Shown here one piece after another: positions 22,534-34,230 of a stretch of 64,000 nt of DNA. A program made the position numbers and the translations under genes. The notes beneath the pieces were generated by a model. That model was not told where the DNA came from. It did not search any database and worked only from the letters and a program-made list of their open reading frames with translations. Within the stretch, counting starts at the first letter, position 1; every line of letters starts with the position of its first letter. The stretch spans positions 124,001-188,000 of the forward strand of contig SADC01000095.1 in assembly GCA_004194705.1 (NCBI GenBank), written 5' to 3'. Origin of the DNA: Ditylenchus dipsaci. Taxonomy: Eukaryota; Nematoda; Chromadorea; Rhabditida; Anguinidae.

Positions 22534-22722
22534 TCAAAAGCTGTCATAATTTTTCGAAAAGAACATAAAAACCGATCCAGTTGGTGCAACCGGTGGATTT
22601 ATGTAGACCAAAAAAGTCCAACTAGGTACAAGAGATGGTACGAAGATGTTAATATTAATGCCAGGGCAAGCTTTACAAATACTAGCTTTTATTATTAACA
22701 GCAAAACGGCATAAGTTAGCAT
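22534..22722 (-). CDS. Possible small secreted protein or first exon
   Basis: A 62-codon minus-strand frame starts MLTYAVLLLIIKASICKAC, which looks like a cleavable signal peptide. It continues through a hydrophobic, proline-containing stretch (PSLVPSWTFLVYINPPVAP) to a stop. The antisense strand is also open for 64 codons, so chance is possible. No homology is recognised, no good donor site is present before the stop, and no polyadenylation signal is obvious. It is kept only because of the signal-peptide-like start. Confidence 0.3.
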   Translation of the reverse strand: MLTYAVLLLIIKASICKACPGININIFVPSLVPSWTFLVYINPPVAPTGSVFMFFSKNYDSF

Positions 22723-23084
22723 TATTGCAAAGTAAAGAAAAATAATAATTTTTTCAAAATATAAAAAGTTTTTATACTATTTTGTAGCAAAAAAGAATAA
22801 TAAACAACCTTTTAAAAAGCTAAAGCATACCGTGGAAAGCATACAAATAAGCTTCTAACTAAAAGGCTTGCAGCTTAAGCTTCCGAAAAAACCACACGTT
22901 TGAGATTGTCCTGACATGCGCTGGCCTACTCTGCGTCTAGAAAAAAAAGTGAATGACTTGAAAGTGCAAAACTTATTTTGGCGCAAATGAGCAATAACAT
23001 GAATTCTAACAAAAAAAATTATCTAAATAACTTCGCGTTGGTAGAATGCTAACGCATCTTGTTCTTGTATATTACCAACAAAGT

Positions 23085-23549
23085 CGAACCTGGATGAACC
23101 GCCACCCCTGGGGCGCCGATTTGGTGGCGGTTTATCGGGGGTCGCGCTTCATTAAAGGATAAATTTTATCGGGCTTCAATCAGTACAGTCAACACAATCG
23201 CCTGAAACTCATATGAAAACCGTAAAAACTGGAAAAGAAGATAAAACGACAAAGAAAAATTACAAAATCAAAAAAGAGTGGAGAGCAGACAGAAAAGATT
23301 GATGAAAAATCAAAAATTCTTTCTGATTTTCGGCGAAAATTTCAAAAATGTTGCAAAGTATATTAGGTGGCGGTTTGTTGAGGGTAATTTTATCGACGGG
23401 ACCAGGTTGACGGGCAGTTTACCGAAGTGGGCGGTTTATTAAGTGTTGATTTATTAGGGATGAACTTTTCTTTGTTTTCATGCTGGCCAACCAAATTTCC
23501 CCTAGGTGGCGGCCTAACCAGGGTGGCGGTTTATCCAGGCTTAACTGTA
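23085..23549. repeat. Tigger/pogo-like TA-type repeat
   Basis: The right end complement reads TACAGTTAAGCCTGGATAAA and the left reads GAACCTGGATGAACCGCC. Both are followed by CCACCC and GGTGGCGGTTTAT words. No transposase was found. A weak tRNA-like pair of boxes (TTGGTAGAATGCTAACGC, AAGTCGAACC) lies just to the left at 23044-23097. Confidence 0.55.
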
Positions 23550-24241
23550 TTCGCATTCATGAGAAAAACTTAAAGCCTTTTCAACTTGCAGATAAATTCA
23601 TTATTGCTGACTTCACTAAATTTTTGGTGTGTTTTTTTTTTAGTGTTTATTTTCTTCCTTTTACATAGATTATTTTCGGCAACCGACATTTAGCATAATT
23701 TTCGGTGTGTTTTTTTTCGGTATTTTCGCCCAAATTATACCGAAAGATTCTGCTAAATGTCTGGTTACCAGTATTTTCGAAATTTAAGCACTATAGGTGA
23801 CACAGCTTTGCATATTGCTCTACTTCAGCTTAGCAATCGCTACACTTAATTGGATTATTAAGTTAAAGAGTAAGGTCACACAAAAAGGAGAAATTGCATA
23901 ATTGACTGCGAAAGTTGTAAAGCACAAACATAAACTCGTTCTCTTCCTATTCCTTTTACAAAAGTAGCAACAAAGTGTGGCTGCTGTAGCTTTTAGTTAA
24001 TCTTTATTATTTAAGTAGTATTTCCTTCTTATATATATACAGAGAACATTATTACAGTGGAAGTTCAAGCATATTCTCTGCTAGGTCTTTTTTAATAGTT
24101 ATAGACGAAATTAGCAGTCTAAGTTTATTTATTAAGAGCGGAAATATAAATTGTTTATTATATTAATATTATAATATTGTTTATATCTAAAAGAATCCAC
24201 AACGAATATTTTAGTTTAACTGTGTCTTTTTTATTGCAGAC
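23550..24241. other. Upstream region of the secreted-protein gene
   Basis: It is AT-rich and contains a short palindrome around 23670-23775 (TTTTCGGTATTTTCGCC against CGGTAACCAGAC-like words). The only gene-related signal is TGTCTTTTTTATTGCAG ending at 24240, just before the start codon. This is a typical acceptor for a 5' intron or for spliced-leader trans-splicing. Confidence 0.4.
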
Positions 24242-26508
24242 ATGCATAATTATTGTTTGTTAGTTGTCCTGTTGATAGCCAATGTGGATGCAAAAAGATC
24301 CTGTGAGTTTTCTATTTACGAAATTTCCAGGAGGGGATCCCGGCTGTGACCTGGATAGATTTCGAAGAAAATAGTTTTTCTGAGTATTTTCTTAGCGGTT
24401 TCCCAAGTTACTAAAAAACTTGGCTCCCCAACACTCAAGGTCGACAAAAAGTGGTATAAGGGTCCTCAAAGTTCTAAACAAACCTCGATACCCACATCGT
24501 GGCTTTTCATAACTGACCCATAGACCATGGTTCATTCCTGAAATTAGAGATGTTCAGTTATACCAAGCCAAATTTTCAGCTTTTTTATTAGGGTTTTTTT
24601 CTGTTTTTTCCGTCAATAAAAATCATAGATTTATTATTTAAATTGCAGTGTACAAGCGCAACAACGAATATGGTGATGCACCTAAACCCCAACCTGAGCC
24701 TGTTTCATCGAGTGTGACTAAAGGTAATCTTTTTTTTTTGTTGAAAAAACCAATAAAAAATTTTGAACTCATATTTAAGAAGAAGGCAAATCCGCTTCAG
24801 CACCAGGTCAAAAGCCCCAGTCTGAGGGCTATGGATCAGGAGATGCTCCAAATGCTGTGATAGGCTCTTCTAATACCTCCACTTCTCCTGCATCTAGCAA
24901 TGGAACAGAGATAAGCACTACTACTGCTAAGCCTAACATGGAAACCACAATACCAACTGGTGCCCCTGCGACCGCTGCTCCAGCTGGCTCAAACAACCAA
25001 TATGGTTCGTTGATTTTTTTGCGTGAGATATAAACTTTATTTTTAATGGTTTAAGGTGATGAAGTTATAGCGCCTTCTGGAGGTATTTTTATTTTTGATT
25101 TTGTTGTCCTAAATGCATTAAAGTTGAAAGTTGCATACTGTAGGCTAAAAAAGGTTATGACTAATTAAGTAAACTCGGTAGAACATTTAAACCACTTAAA
25201 AAATTACCAGAAATGATGTTTCAAAAACTGGAGAATTCCATAGAAGAGAATTCAAAAACCGGATTATTCAACAGACTAATATTCAATAGTTTGACATTTT
25301 GCCGAATTTTGTTAAAAAAAAGGTCAGCCTTCAGTCTAATTTCGCCATATGGTCAACCCTCTATTTAACGGCCCCCTTCTGAACGACCCAAGGGGATGTT
25401 AGACCGAGTTTATCGTTACAAAAATGTTCGAGGGGCCGTTAAATCGAGAGTTCACTATAAAAAGGTAGAAAACTAACGAAAAAGCTAATTTGCTTTAAAG
25501 AACAACACAGCTTTTCTAAACAAACAATAATGATTAAGATTTACAGTTCCTGACTGCTTTTGCCAATCTTTGCATTCATCATAGATATAGTCACCACACC
25601 CAAGTCAAATTATCCATTGACCTGTCAACCACCGCTTCCCATCTTTGGGTTTTCAAATTGAGTGGGAGTGATTCGTAATGAGTTATTGAGTATTATTCCC
25701 GTGTATTCCAATTACATTGCTTTACTGTCACTGAACAGTCAGAGCCATACCTTCCAAGTGGTCTGATTTCTGAGCCTTTAACTGATTGCAATAAACTCCG
25801 AAACAGTACTTTTTAAGTCATTTTTGCTGATTTTTGGCTCAAAGTGCTGACTTTAGATTTTTTGACTAACGATCAATGTCTCAAGTCAGAAAAAAACCGG
25901 AAAAATAATGAATATATTATCTTTAAATCAAGGGGGCTGTTAAACCAAGGGACCGGCACATCGAGAATTGACTGTATAACTGAAATTTTTCAATTAAATT
26001 ATCCGACTTTTTAATTTTACTTTGTGAAAAAACTGGCCCTGGAAAATTACTCTGTTGAATTCTCCAGTTTTGGAATTTTCCGATGCTGAATTATCCGCCT
26101 TTGGAATACGCGGTCGTTACATTTTACTCTGATTGATTATCTGGTTTTTGAGTTTACCTATTCTCAACAAAAAACCGCCGCCACTTAAACTACGCACGAA
26201 AAACCTCTACACTATTAAATTTTTTGTCAAGGGCTGCCGTGCAAATCCTGGAATAAATGCTTTCTAGTGTAATAAAGAGTGTTATTAATGGTGCTGCAAT
26301 TTTCGACCCTAGTATAAAATAGTTACAGCGATTTTGAAAAGGTCCGATTTGGGGGGGGGGTATTCTATACTAGCGCCAGATTTTCATTTTAGAAAACTCA
26401 GGCAAATCAGGAACAAGTAGCACTGAAAGTGTTATGCCGGAGCAATCAGCTGTAGCAGTGTCACAAAGTGTACCAGAAAAGGCACCTTCACATTCATCAG
26501 GCTACTAA
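24242..26508 (+). CDS. Secreted Ser/Thr/Pro/Gly-rich low-complexity protein
   Basis: Five exons, 24242-24302, 24649-24723, 24780-25004, 25056-25082 and 26393-26508, encode 167 residues. Exon 1 is almost exactly a signal peptide (MHNYCLLVVLLIANVDA). The rest is disordered and rich in Ser, Thr, Pro, Ala and Gly, for example SSNTSTSPASSNGTEIS and TTIPTGAPATAAPAG, suggesting an O-glycosylated, mucin-like secreted or surface protein. Every intron is phase 1, so each internal exon (25, 75 and 9 codons) can be added or dropped without breaking the frame. The 27-bp exon is unusually small. An acceptor-like TTTTTTATTGCAG lies one base before the ATG. The last intron is about 1.3 kb because it contains a repeat. 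No domain family is recognised. Confidence 0.8.
25354..25977. repeat. Tigger-like repeat in the last intron
   Basis: CTCTATTTAACGGCCCCCTT on the left and GACCGGCACATCGAGAATTG then ACTGTA on the right have the look of a TA-target pogo/Tigger-type non-autonomous element. GGCCGTTAAATCGAGAGTTC near 25430 is an internal copy of the end word. It lies within intron 4 of the secreted-protein gene. Confidence 0.55.
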
Positions 26509-26703
26509 ATTTGCTGGAATACAAAATATATTGTAAATATCGAATATTAAATCATGATAAACAGAAAGCTTCAAAGAGACATTTATCGATGTTAAAATTG
26601 ACCCTGTATATTGGCCAATTTTTTTCGCTCTGGAAGAATGATATGTGCCTCACTTGAAATCCTATATTTGCCATTGTGTTTTAAAAAAGAATGTTTTGTT
26701 TAA

Positions 26704-26934
26704 AGGGCCTGACCTCTTCCTACTCGGTGGTCCCCGCCAATTCAAAAATGTTCCTTGATCATTGGACTTCTGTACGGATTTTTCCGCCACGTTTCTAACA
26801 AAACTAGGCCTGAAATCAAATTTTAGGATTAGTTTTGTTAGAAACCTAGCGGAAAAATCCGTACAGAAGTCCAATGATCAAGGGAAAATTTTTGAATTGA
26901 CGGGGGACCACCGAGTAGGAAGAGGTCAGGCCCT
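26704..26934. mobile_element. TTAA-flanked foldback MITE
   Basis: A near-perfect palindrome with ends AGGGCCTGACCTCTTCC and complement is flanked by TTAA at 26700-26703 and 26935-26938. It has the core words TCCGTACAGAAGT and TTTCTAACAAAAC shared with the other copies. It lies just downstream of the secreted-protein gene. Confidence 0.85.
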
Positions 26935-27599
26935 TTAAATCCCGCTGAGATCCCGAGGATAAACAACAGGTTATCGTTGTCTTCTCGACTGCTGCATTGC
27001 TGTTGTTGGCCAAAAGCATTCCTCAGCACAAGTTGACTGATCTTTTTTTCGTATGGTTGCATATCAAATTTATGTATTCATTGCCAAAAAAAACTTTTTT
27101 AAGTTGTTCGATTGGTCAAAATTGGTTTAAAACTGAAAAGAAAATTGTAATGACGTATCTTAACAGGACTTCTACAAATCAGCTTGTTCTTTTTCGGATA
27201 AATCTTAAAAGTGCCACTCTTTGGCTGAAAAGTGCCACCTTTTTTGAGTTTTGGATTAAAAAGCTGAAATGTGCCACCTTTTGTCGAAATTTGTTAAAAC
27301 ATGTCAAAATGACGGCGGCGGCGCTCATCAAAAAAAAGCAGCAGCGCTTTTTATTCTTTGGGGGAACGTGCAAGTACGGTGAAGCTAATGAAAATGTGAA
27401 ATGTTTTGCGAAAAAAAACGAATGAAAGAGGCGCTTTTGGGCGCCTGTTCATCTAGATAGAATTGAGAGGGAAGGTAGGGGCGCGAGCAAGGGTTGAAAG
27501 TCCCAGGGCTAACGGTCCAAAAATGCCAGCCATGTGGGGTGGGTACACGACACCTTCTATACCCAACCTCACACTTACACATACGCCTATTGACCCTAG

Positions 27600-28068
27600 T
27601 ACAGTCGACTCTCGATATAGTGACATCCCCTGGGACCGACTCTCAGGTGTCACTATATTGAGAATGTCCTTGTATCGATATAATTTTATTCCCCGAATAC
27701 ATTACATTCAATAACAAGTTAAAGAACATCAAAAAATAAGTTAATTGGCCTTGTTTTCCAACTTTTTTTTCGCTCTTGGTATAAGAATTCATCCAAAGCA
27801 TCACTGTGACTGACAACAAAAATGACTGCGAAAAAAGAGGAGGTAGTTTTCACTGTGAAAATGCGCGCTTATTAAAAAAATCTGACCGAAATTCGAATGT
27901 GTCACTATATCGAGAGTTGATTTATAGTGAGTGTTCAAGTTCAAGATGTCACTATATCGATGGTGTCACTGTATCGAGTGTCACTATATAGGGAGTGAAC
28001 TTTGTTGAGTTTCTCTGTCGGCCAACCAATTTTCTTTCAAGGTGTCACTATATCGAGAGTGGACTGTA
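27600..28068. mobile_element. Tigger-like non-autonomous element
   Basis: The ends TACAGTCGACTCTCGATATA and TATCGAGAGTGGACTGTA are on TA. Repeats of GTCACTATATCGAGAGT occur near both ends. No transposase sequence is seen in this copy. Confidence 0.75.
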
Positions 28069-29961
28069 CCCAATAACAGCGTCCCAATAATAGCGTTGAA
28101 GGTAAAAGGTAAGTCATACTAAAAATGTGTCAACTTAAGAAAGTAAAATACAGAAACTGAAAATTATAGCGAAAAGTCGAGCAAATTAGGGTTTAGTGAA
28201 AACAGCGGTATCTTGAATTTATTCCAGGGAATATTTTTGGTTATAAGATTTTTTTCGGTAATGTTCGGTGGAAATCTATTCTAGCGAAAGCTTAAAATCG
28301 ACTTCCAATGAGCTTATCAAATTAAGCAGTAGTTTGGCAGGACTATCATGAATCGTAACCGTGTTTTGATAAATACTTCGAGTTTTATAGTCGTTATTAA
28401 GTGAGAAAATAGGTTTTACTAATTGAGAACGCATACCTAAGGCCAGAAAAACGAGATAGGGTCATCAAAAAATTAAAAGACTTACAAAAACTTTAAAATA
28501 ACACTTCCTATTTAGTATTATCCACCAAAGCGTGCCTACTCAACAAATTTTATTAAACAAATACGCCGAACAAAATTAAAGTTCTTCAGAAATGAGCCAA
28601 AAAAATTAGCCAAAAAATTACGGTAACAAGTTCTCTTATAGATTTTTGCAAAATCACAAAAACAGAGCTTTTTTAAAGCAGCGTTATAGAGTTGAAATGT
28701 CCGAGTAAAAGCTCGAAAAGTGAAAAAGCTTTTAAATATATTAATTTTATGTTTAATACACAGAATTCATTGACTGCTGTTCAGAGGACTATAGACACTA
28801 AAAAAATTGTCGGGCAGTTTATTCAACAAGCAGAAAAATTTGAAATCCGGATAATTTAACAATTTTTTATTGAACAGACAAAAATTCCCCACAAGGACAG
28901 CATTTTGTCTGAAATCGCTTTTTAGCCTAAATTTCTTTATAGAATTTTCTGGCCTTTAGAAATTTTTGCAAACAATAGTAGCAATAGAGATCGAAAACAT
29001 TTTAAATGGCAAAAATGTTATTTTAGTAGCTTTTTAATTTTATTGCAAGAACCTTGTTTAATTTTGAAGTTAATTTAATCGTGGTATAGTCTAGGTAAAC
29101 AGAAAGTGATTATAGATTTATTCATAAACATGTTAGAAAAAACCATTATTTTGTCTATACTGTGAAATATTGACTTGTATAAGGTAGTTTTCAGCCTTTT
29201 TTGCTCAAAACTTTTGTGCCCCATCTTTTGCTGACTGCCGCATTTTTTAATCACTTACCCACATACACTTCAGTTCAAGAGTCTCTAGCTCAGAGCACCA
29301 AAAATGCTTGTCATTGCTGTTCTTATAGTTTTTCTAAATTCTAATCTATCTTTACCGCTTTTTCCAGTGTGCTCAAAAACACGAAATTATCACGAAATAT
29401 AGTTTGAAATATGGTGAGTAATTAGAAGAAAAACAGTTCTCTTAGGCAGAGACGTGAAAATTTTAAGAGAGGTGCTTTAACTTAAAGTGCCAAAGAACCT
29501 TCTCACTAAAACTACACCCCCACCTGCAGAGGGACCAAAATCTCATTGGTCTGTCATCTGAAAAATCAGTCGAAAAATGCGGGGTGGGGATTATTAGAGG
29601 GTGGGGGATAATAGAGGTTATACGGTATATGCCTAAAAACAAGTTCTGCTTAAATTATGTGACAGGCGATAATGCTTTTACAAAACATTGTTAACTTTTA
29701 ACTTACAAATTACTAAAAGTTGTAAAAAATGGTAAGAATTTACAAGAAATAAACCCATTGTGCTGTCACTGCATTAGTAATACTAGTGATGAAAAAACAT
29801 TTCAGAGCTAATTTTGCAATATTAGATTACTTTGGTTTTACTATAACGTCGATTCAATAAAGCAGCAAATTGAATTAGTTAGCTAGTGTTGCTCAAATAA
29901 CACGCGAAAAATTCATAACCTTTTACATTTTGTCCGCTTTTTGAATTTCTAGTTTTAAAGT
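28069..29961. other. Intergenic, mostly featureless
   Basis: I find no supported exon. GGGATTATTAGAGGGTGGGG at 29548-29630 is a partial member of the ACCGTATTT family. The promoter of the receptor gene starting at 29962 should lie here, but no core element can be named with confidence. Confidence 0.35.
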
Positions 29962-32900
29962 ATGGACGCACTTATTTTTGAAAGCAGACGACAAAAATGG
30001 CTAATGGGCTATAACTGCTCATTCTATGACTACAATACTATTCCATATGAGTCTAGAAGACATCCTATAATTGCCGCTATTTTATTTGTTTGTTACTTTG
30101 TCTTCGAGGTGAAATTTGGTATAAAATATCAGCAGACTTTTTAAATTGCTCACTTTTCAGCTGCTTTATATCCCTTCCTTAATAGTACTTTCAAAAAGAA
30201 AAAACCGCCGACAACCTTGCTATTTGCTCATGCTTTGCTTAGTGCTTATAGACATGTTTGCACTTATTTTGACTGCTTTGTATTGCGGATTTATGCTGTT
30301 AAAAGGAGAAGTTTTTTGCTCTTCTCCGTTGCTTGTCTATGGTTTTGGTGTGTATGCAAATAGTAAGCAATTTTATGAAAAAAAATTAGTGGTGTATAAA
30401 AATAGAAAAAAGGAAAACGGCAAATCAAAAAATTAGCACCCTGTAATTTATTTGAAGACCTGTTTCTAGTATTGAAAAACTTGGCGCTACTAGCCTAATA
30501 GAATACACACCAAGCATCTGACCTTCCCAAAATCGCTGTAACCACCCTTTGAATCAACAAGTTCACACTTAGCCCTTAGGCTCAGGTGGGTGGTCGAAGC
30601 AGGTTAAAAAGCTTTTTTCATTTTTTCTTGAAACTCAGAGAAGGGGCAAAAGACATTTAGGTTTCAATTTCGGCCTGGGTGGCACAGTGGATGAGCTTCT
30701 GTGTTTTATGGCCGCAAAAAGTGCGCAGATTCGATCCCCCTGGTGGCACGCTATTTATATTGGCTTGTTTTATCAGTGTTTTTTTGGATCGCTGATTTCG
30801 GATCTGAAAAAGTCGAATTATCCCGAAAATTCGGTTGAACAATCTAAAATAAATAGCGTGCCATCACGTGGGATTGAGACTTTGAGCCATAAAACACAAA
30901 GTCTCACCCACTGCTCCACCGATGCCGAACTTTTCAACAAAACAAATAAGTATTAAGTAGCTTTTCCCCGTCCTTTAAGTGATTAGTAAAAGCTTTGTAA
31001 ATAAGAATTTTATTAGTCATAATATTACAAAGAACAACATGAGAAACCATGGGATGGCGGAGCTACTTAATGACTCTTCTTTTCATCGTATGCTAATGTT
31101 TTCTTGGAAATCTCCAACGTCGAATCTGGCATTGTCGATTGTTGCTTTTCTGACTTTTTGTAAAAAATAAAGAGAGAAAAAGCATAAATGCAACACTAAA
31201 ACTTTAGATGAGGTCTAAAAAAAAGTTGCTTATGTAAAAAATGGCTTGTTTTTTTGCTCCACCCTGTATAAATATTTCGGTATTTTTTTAGTGATTTGGT
31301 GCTCTGAGATGTTAGTCTGCATAGCACTGGCTGTAAATAGATGCTTAACTATAATATGGGGCAAAACTGCAAGCCGATTTTTTGGCATCACACAAACTAG
31401 ATGGCTAATATTTATTATTGTGATTATTACAACTTTGTGTGGAATATTAACACCGCCCATATTGTTCAACAGCACTAAGGCATCTTTCTTTTTCAATCCC
31501 CACGAAACTTATTTTCCAGATCTAAGGAAAAAGGTTTGTAAAAATTAATTAAAACAAATAATTAAAAAAATGTTCAGTATTTGAACACCGTACTAATCAC
31601 CTTGTCTCTAATCTATGCAGCAACTCTAGTTATTATCTATGCAGGAGCCGGTGCATATTATGTGTGTCGAGCACAGAACTTAAAAAAACACAAAGACTTG
31701 AATGTAAGTTTGATGACTAGAAGTGCTCATAACTTGATTTACGCATGAAATTGATATGAAACAAAAAATAATTTGTCTAGCTCCTATAAGCTCTACACCG
31801 CTCACCCAAAATCTAGGTCGTAGGTCTTAGTCATAATCTCAGGGCCAGGCCAGTACCAATATCAACTTCTTTCAAAAATAATCAAAAAATGGTGTTTTTA
31901 AAGGGCAATACTTTTTTTTGCCGCAAATATACTTTTTTTGCCGCAAATTTACTTTTTTTGCCGCAAATATACTTTTTTTGCCGCAAATCTGCTTTTTGCC
32001 GCAAATATACTTTTTTCTGCCGCAAATATACTCTTTTTTGCCGCAAATTTAATATTTCTGCCGCAAATATAGATTTTACAGTTGCCAGATGCCTTTACTT
32101 TAAGTCTGTCTTTTTTTAGGAATATGGGTAAAAGCTTGGTTTTTCACTGGTCTTTAGCCAATATACACACCTTTTACAGCTTATTTTCAGGTAGATGTCG
32201 CAGATTTCACTGGGAGGACTTTCAAAGCTTTATATTTGTGATTTTAGGTTAGCTAGAAAGGTAAATTTTGATTTTTCACACGTATAGAAATGCGACTTCA
32301 TGCGGCTGGACAAGTTCATGAACTAGTGTAACGTCACGTCAATTTTTTTTGAATATGTGTCAACAGTTGATTTTGTCGGGCTGTATGTCGTCGAAATGCG
32401 ACTCTCTATGTGCCTTCGTGCTCCACCCCCAGACAGTATGGCTAGGCCGTTGTAACATAACTGTCGGGGCACGTTAACTTCAAGAGGCTGCCTAGCGAGA
32501 GTTAGGCTCTTCTAAGATTTACTTCACTCATTTTTAGGTCTTATCATAATCTTACAGATCATTATCTACAGGTGTCTGCAACCAACCATAAATCAATGGA
32601 TCAATTTCAGCTTTGAGTTCGCTTGAGTTCAATTTCCAAGAAAATCTGATCGACATCTACCTGAAAATAAGCTGTAAAAGGTGTGTATATTGGCTAAAGA
32701 CCAGTGAAAAACCCAAGCTTTTACCCATATTCCTAAAAAAAGACAGACTTAAAGTAAAGGCATCTGGCAACTGTAAAATCTATATTTGCGGCAGAAATAT
32801 TAAATTTGCGGCAAAAAAGAGTAAATTTGCGGCAAAAAGCAGATTTGCGGCAAAAAAAAGTATATTTGCGGCAAAAGCAGATTTGCGGCAAAAAAAGTAT

Positions 32901-34230
32901 ATTTGCGGCAAAAAAAAGTATTGCCCTTTTTAAAGGGGGGGGGCAAAAGCCATTTAGGTTTGAAAAAGTGGCTTCCATGGCGCAGTGCGTAAGTGCTCGC
33001 GTTTTTTGGCCCAAAATGGTGTTTTTTTGGTGTTGCAGGTTCAAACCCACGTAGTGACACACTATTTTTTTTGGCTTTTTTGGCCAGTTTAGAGGTAATT
33101 TGGGTCGCTGATCCCGATTCTGGCGTCAAAAAAGTCTAACTACCTCTAAACTGCCCAAAAAAGCCAAAAAAATAGTGTGTCACTACGTGGGATTGAACCT
33201 GAAACACCAAAAAAACACCATTTTGGGCCAAAAAACGCGAGCACTTACGCACTGCGCCATGGAAGCCACTTTTTCAAACCTAAATGGCTTTTACCACCCC
33301 CCCCCCCTTTAAGGTACAGTCAAACCTCTCTACTATGGCACCCCAAAAGTTCGTTCCCGCCTTGGGTCCGACACTTTTTTTACCTCGATTTTTGAAGGCT
33401 TTTGCCATTTCTGTTTTGACGGTCTGGTCCTAAATATCGTAAGGATTCCGATTTTGCCGATCGTTTTTCAGAATTATAAAGAAAATTCTTCTAAAAAAGC
33501 AAAAACTCAGTTTAAAAACAGAAATTTTTGAATTTTCCTGTTTTTAAACTGAGTTTTTGCTTTTTTAGAGGAATTTTCTTTATAAAATGTTCTGAAAAAC
33601 GATCGGCAAAATCGGAATCCTTACGATATTTGGGACCAGGCTGTCAAAACAGAAATGGCAAAAGCCTTCAAAAATCGAGGTAAAAAAAGTGTCGGACCCA
33701 AGGCGGGAACGAACTTTTGGGGTGCCATAGTAGAGAGGTTTGACTGTACTCCTAAAAAATGATTATGCGGGGGGGGGGGGGGCGATGGTTCATACTGTAC
33801 TAGCTTTTGAGAGGGGGGGGGGAGGTGGTGTTTGGTATATGAAACTAGCATCGGCTTTGTGGTAAATTGCTCGATTATTAAATTCTTCCTAACAAAGCCA
33901 TACATTTTATTAATTAAGACATTTTATTAATTAAGACATTTATACAAGTGTTAATTGTGAACTGCATAAGTGTGTTGGGTCCATTATCTATTGCGTTAAT
34001 GCAAGTGATTGAGTACCCAACCTTCATTCTTCTGACTAGCACTATATTTTTGACTGTCATAACTAAAGGTAAGAAAGTTTTAGTTTTGTAAAGTTTTTTC
34101 ATCAAATTACGTTTCAGGTTCTTCTTCGATGGTTTATCTTACGCTAAACAGACAAATAAAAAACGAAGTTTTCCAATTGATAAGCAATGAATTTACACCG
34201 TCATCTGTTAGTAGGAGCCCGAAGTTTTGA
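29962..34230 (+). CDS. Srt-type serpentine chemoreceptor (7TM), copy 1
   Basis: Six exons: 29962-30108, 30161-30362, 31292-31533, 31578-31703, 33936-34068 and 34118-34230. The phases agree throughout and the protein is 320 residues. The N-terminus has a likely glycosylated YNCS motif at 17-20. TM1 is near 37-62 and TM2 near 69-97. EVFCSSP precedes TM3, and TM3 ends ALAVNRCLTII, the Srt counterpart of DRY. TM4 ends LTPPILF and is followed by FFFNPHETYFPD. TM5 is in YLNTVLITLSLIYAA. TM6-TM7 end with SMVYLTLNRQIKNEV. These are hallmarks of the nematode Srt family (Pfam 7TM_GPCR_Srt), thought to sense chemicals in sensory cilia. Introns 2, 4 and others hold mobile elements. The paralogue at 39524-45485 has the same exon lengths except the last. 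Confidence 0.88.
30640..30975. mobile_element. Palindrome with tRNA-like heads in receptor intron 2
   Basis: The left arm carries TGGCACAGTGG, a perfect A box, and AGATTCGATCCCC, a B box. The right arm is its inverted relative. The centre (near 30805) has GGATCGCTGATTTCGGATC. The ends GGGGCAAAAGACATTTAGG and CCTTTAAG resemble the TTAA/poly-G ends of the related element at 32934-33308. The outer boundaries are approximate. Confidence 0.55.
31903..32926. mobile_element. Word-array foldback with 8-bp duplication
   Basis: The ends GGGCAATACTTTTTTTTGCC and complement are flanked by TTTTTAAA (31895-31902 and 32927-32934). The outer arms are tandem TTTTTGCCGCAAATATAC words, about eight on the left (31911-32073) and about seven on the right. 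The inverted arms continue another 120 bp without the word. The 450-bp centre is GC-richer and non-coding as far as I can tell. It lies in intron 4 of the first receptor gene. Confidence 0.78.
32934..33308. mobile_element. TTAA-flanked palindrome with tRNA-like heads
   Basis: TTAA lies on both sides (32930-32933 and 33309-33312), next to G and C runs. Each arm carries TGGCGCAGTGCG (A-box-like) and AGGTTCAAACCC (B-box-like). The two heads face opposite directions around a centre near 33118 (GGTCGCTGATCCCGATTC). The arms are nearly identical in sequence. Confidence 0.7.
33315..33748. mobile_element. TA-flanked palindromic element
   Basis: The ends TACAGTCAAACCTCTCTACT and complement (33729-33748) are nearly perfect and the arms run to the centre near 33535. 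Fragments of the same family occur at 58430-58555 and 63753-63965, sharing GTCGGANCC and CTTTTGCCA words. Confidence 0.75.

Noticed and set aside
27463..27714. 83-codon plus-strand frame and antisense partners
   Set aside because: It crosses the end of a Tigger-like element and has no recognisable domain.
29304..29402. Short plus-strand frame starting MLVIAVLIVFLNSNLSL
   Set aside because: It is signal-peptide-like but only 32 codons, with no supporting downstream exon or end signal.
31911..32073. Tandem words resembling a CRISPR array
   Set aside because: There are no unique spacers, the units abut directly, the host is eukaryotic and an inverted array follows.
31889..32119. A 76-codon frame of repeated cysteine/phenylalanine units and its mirror at 32733-33129
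   Set aside because: They are translations of the TTTTTGCCGCAAATATAC tandem words in the foldback arms, open on both strands because of the repeat, not genes.
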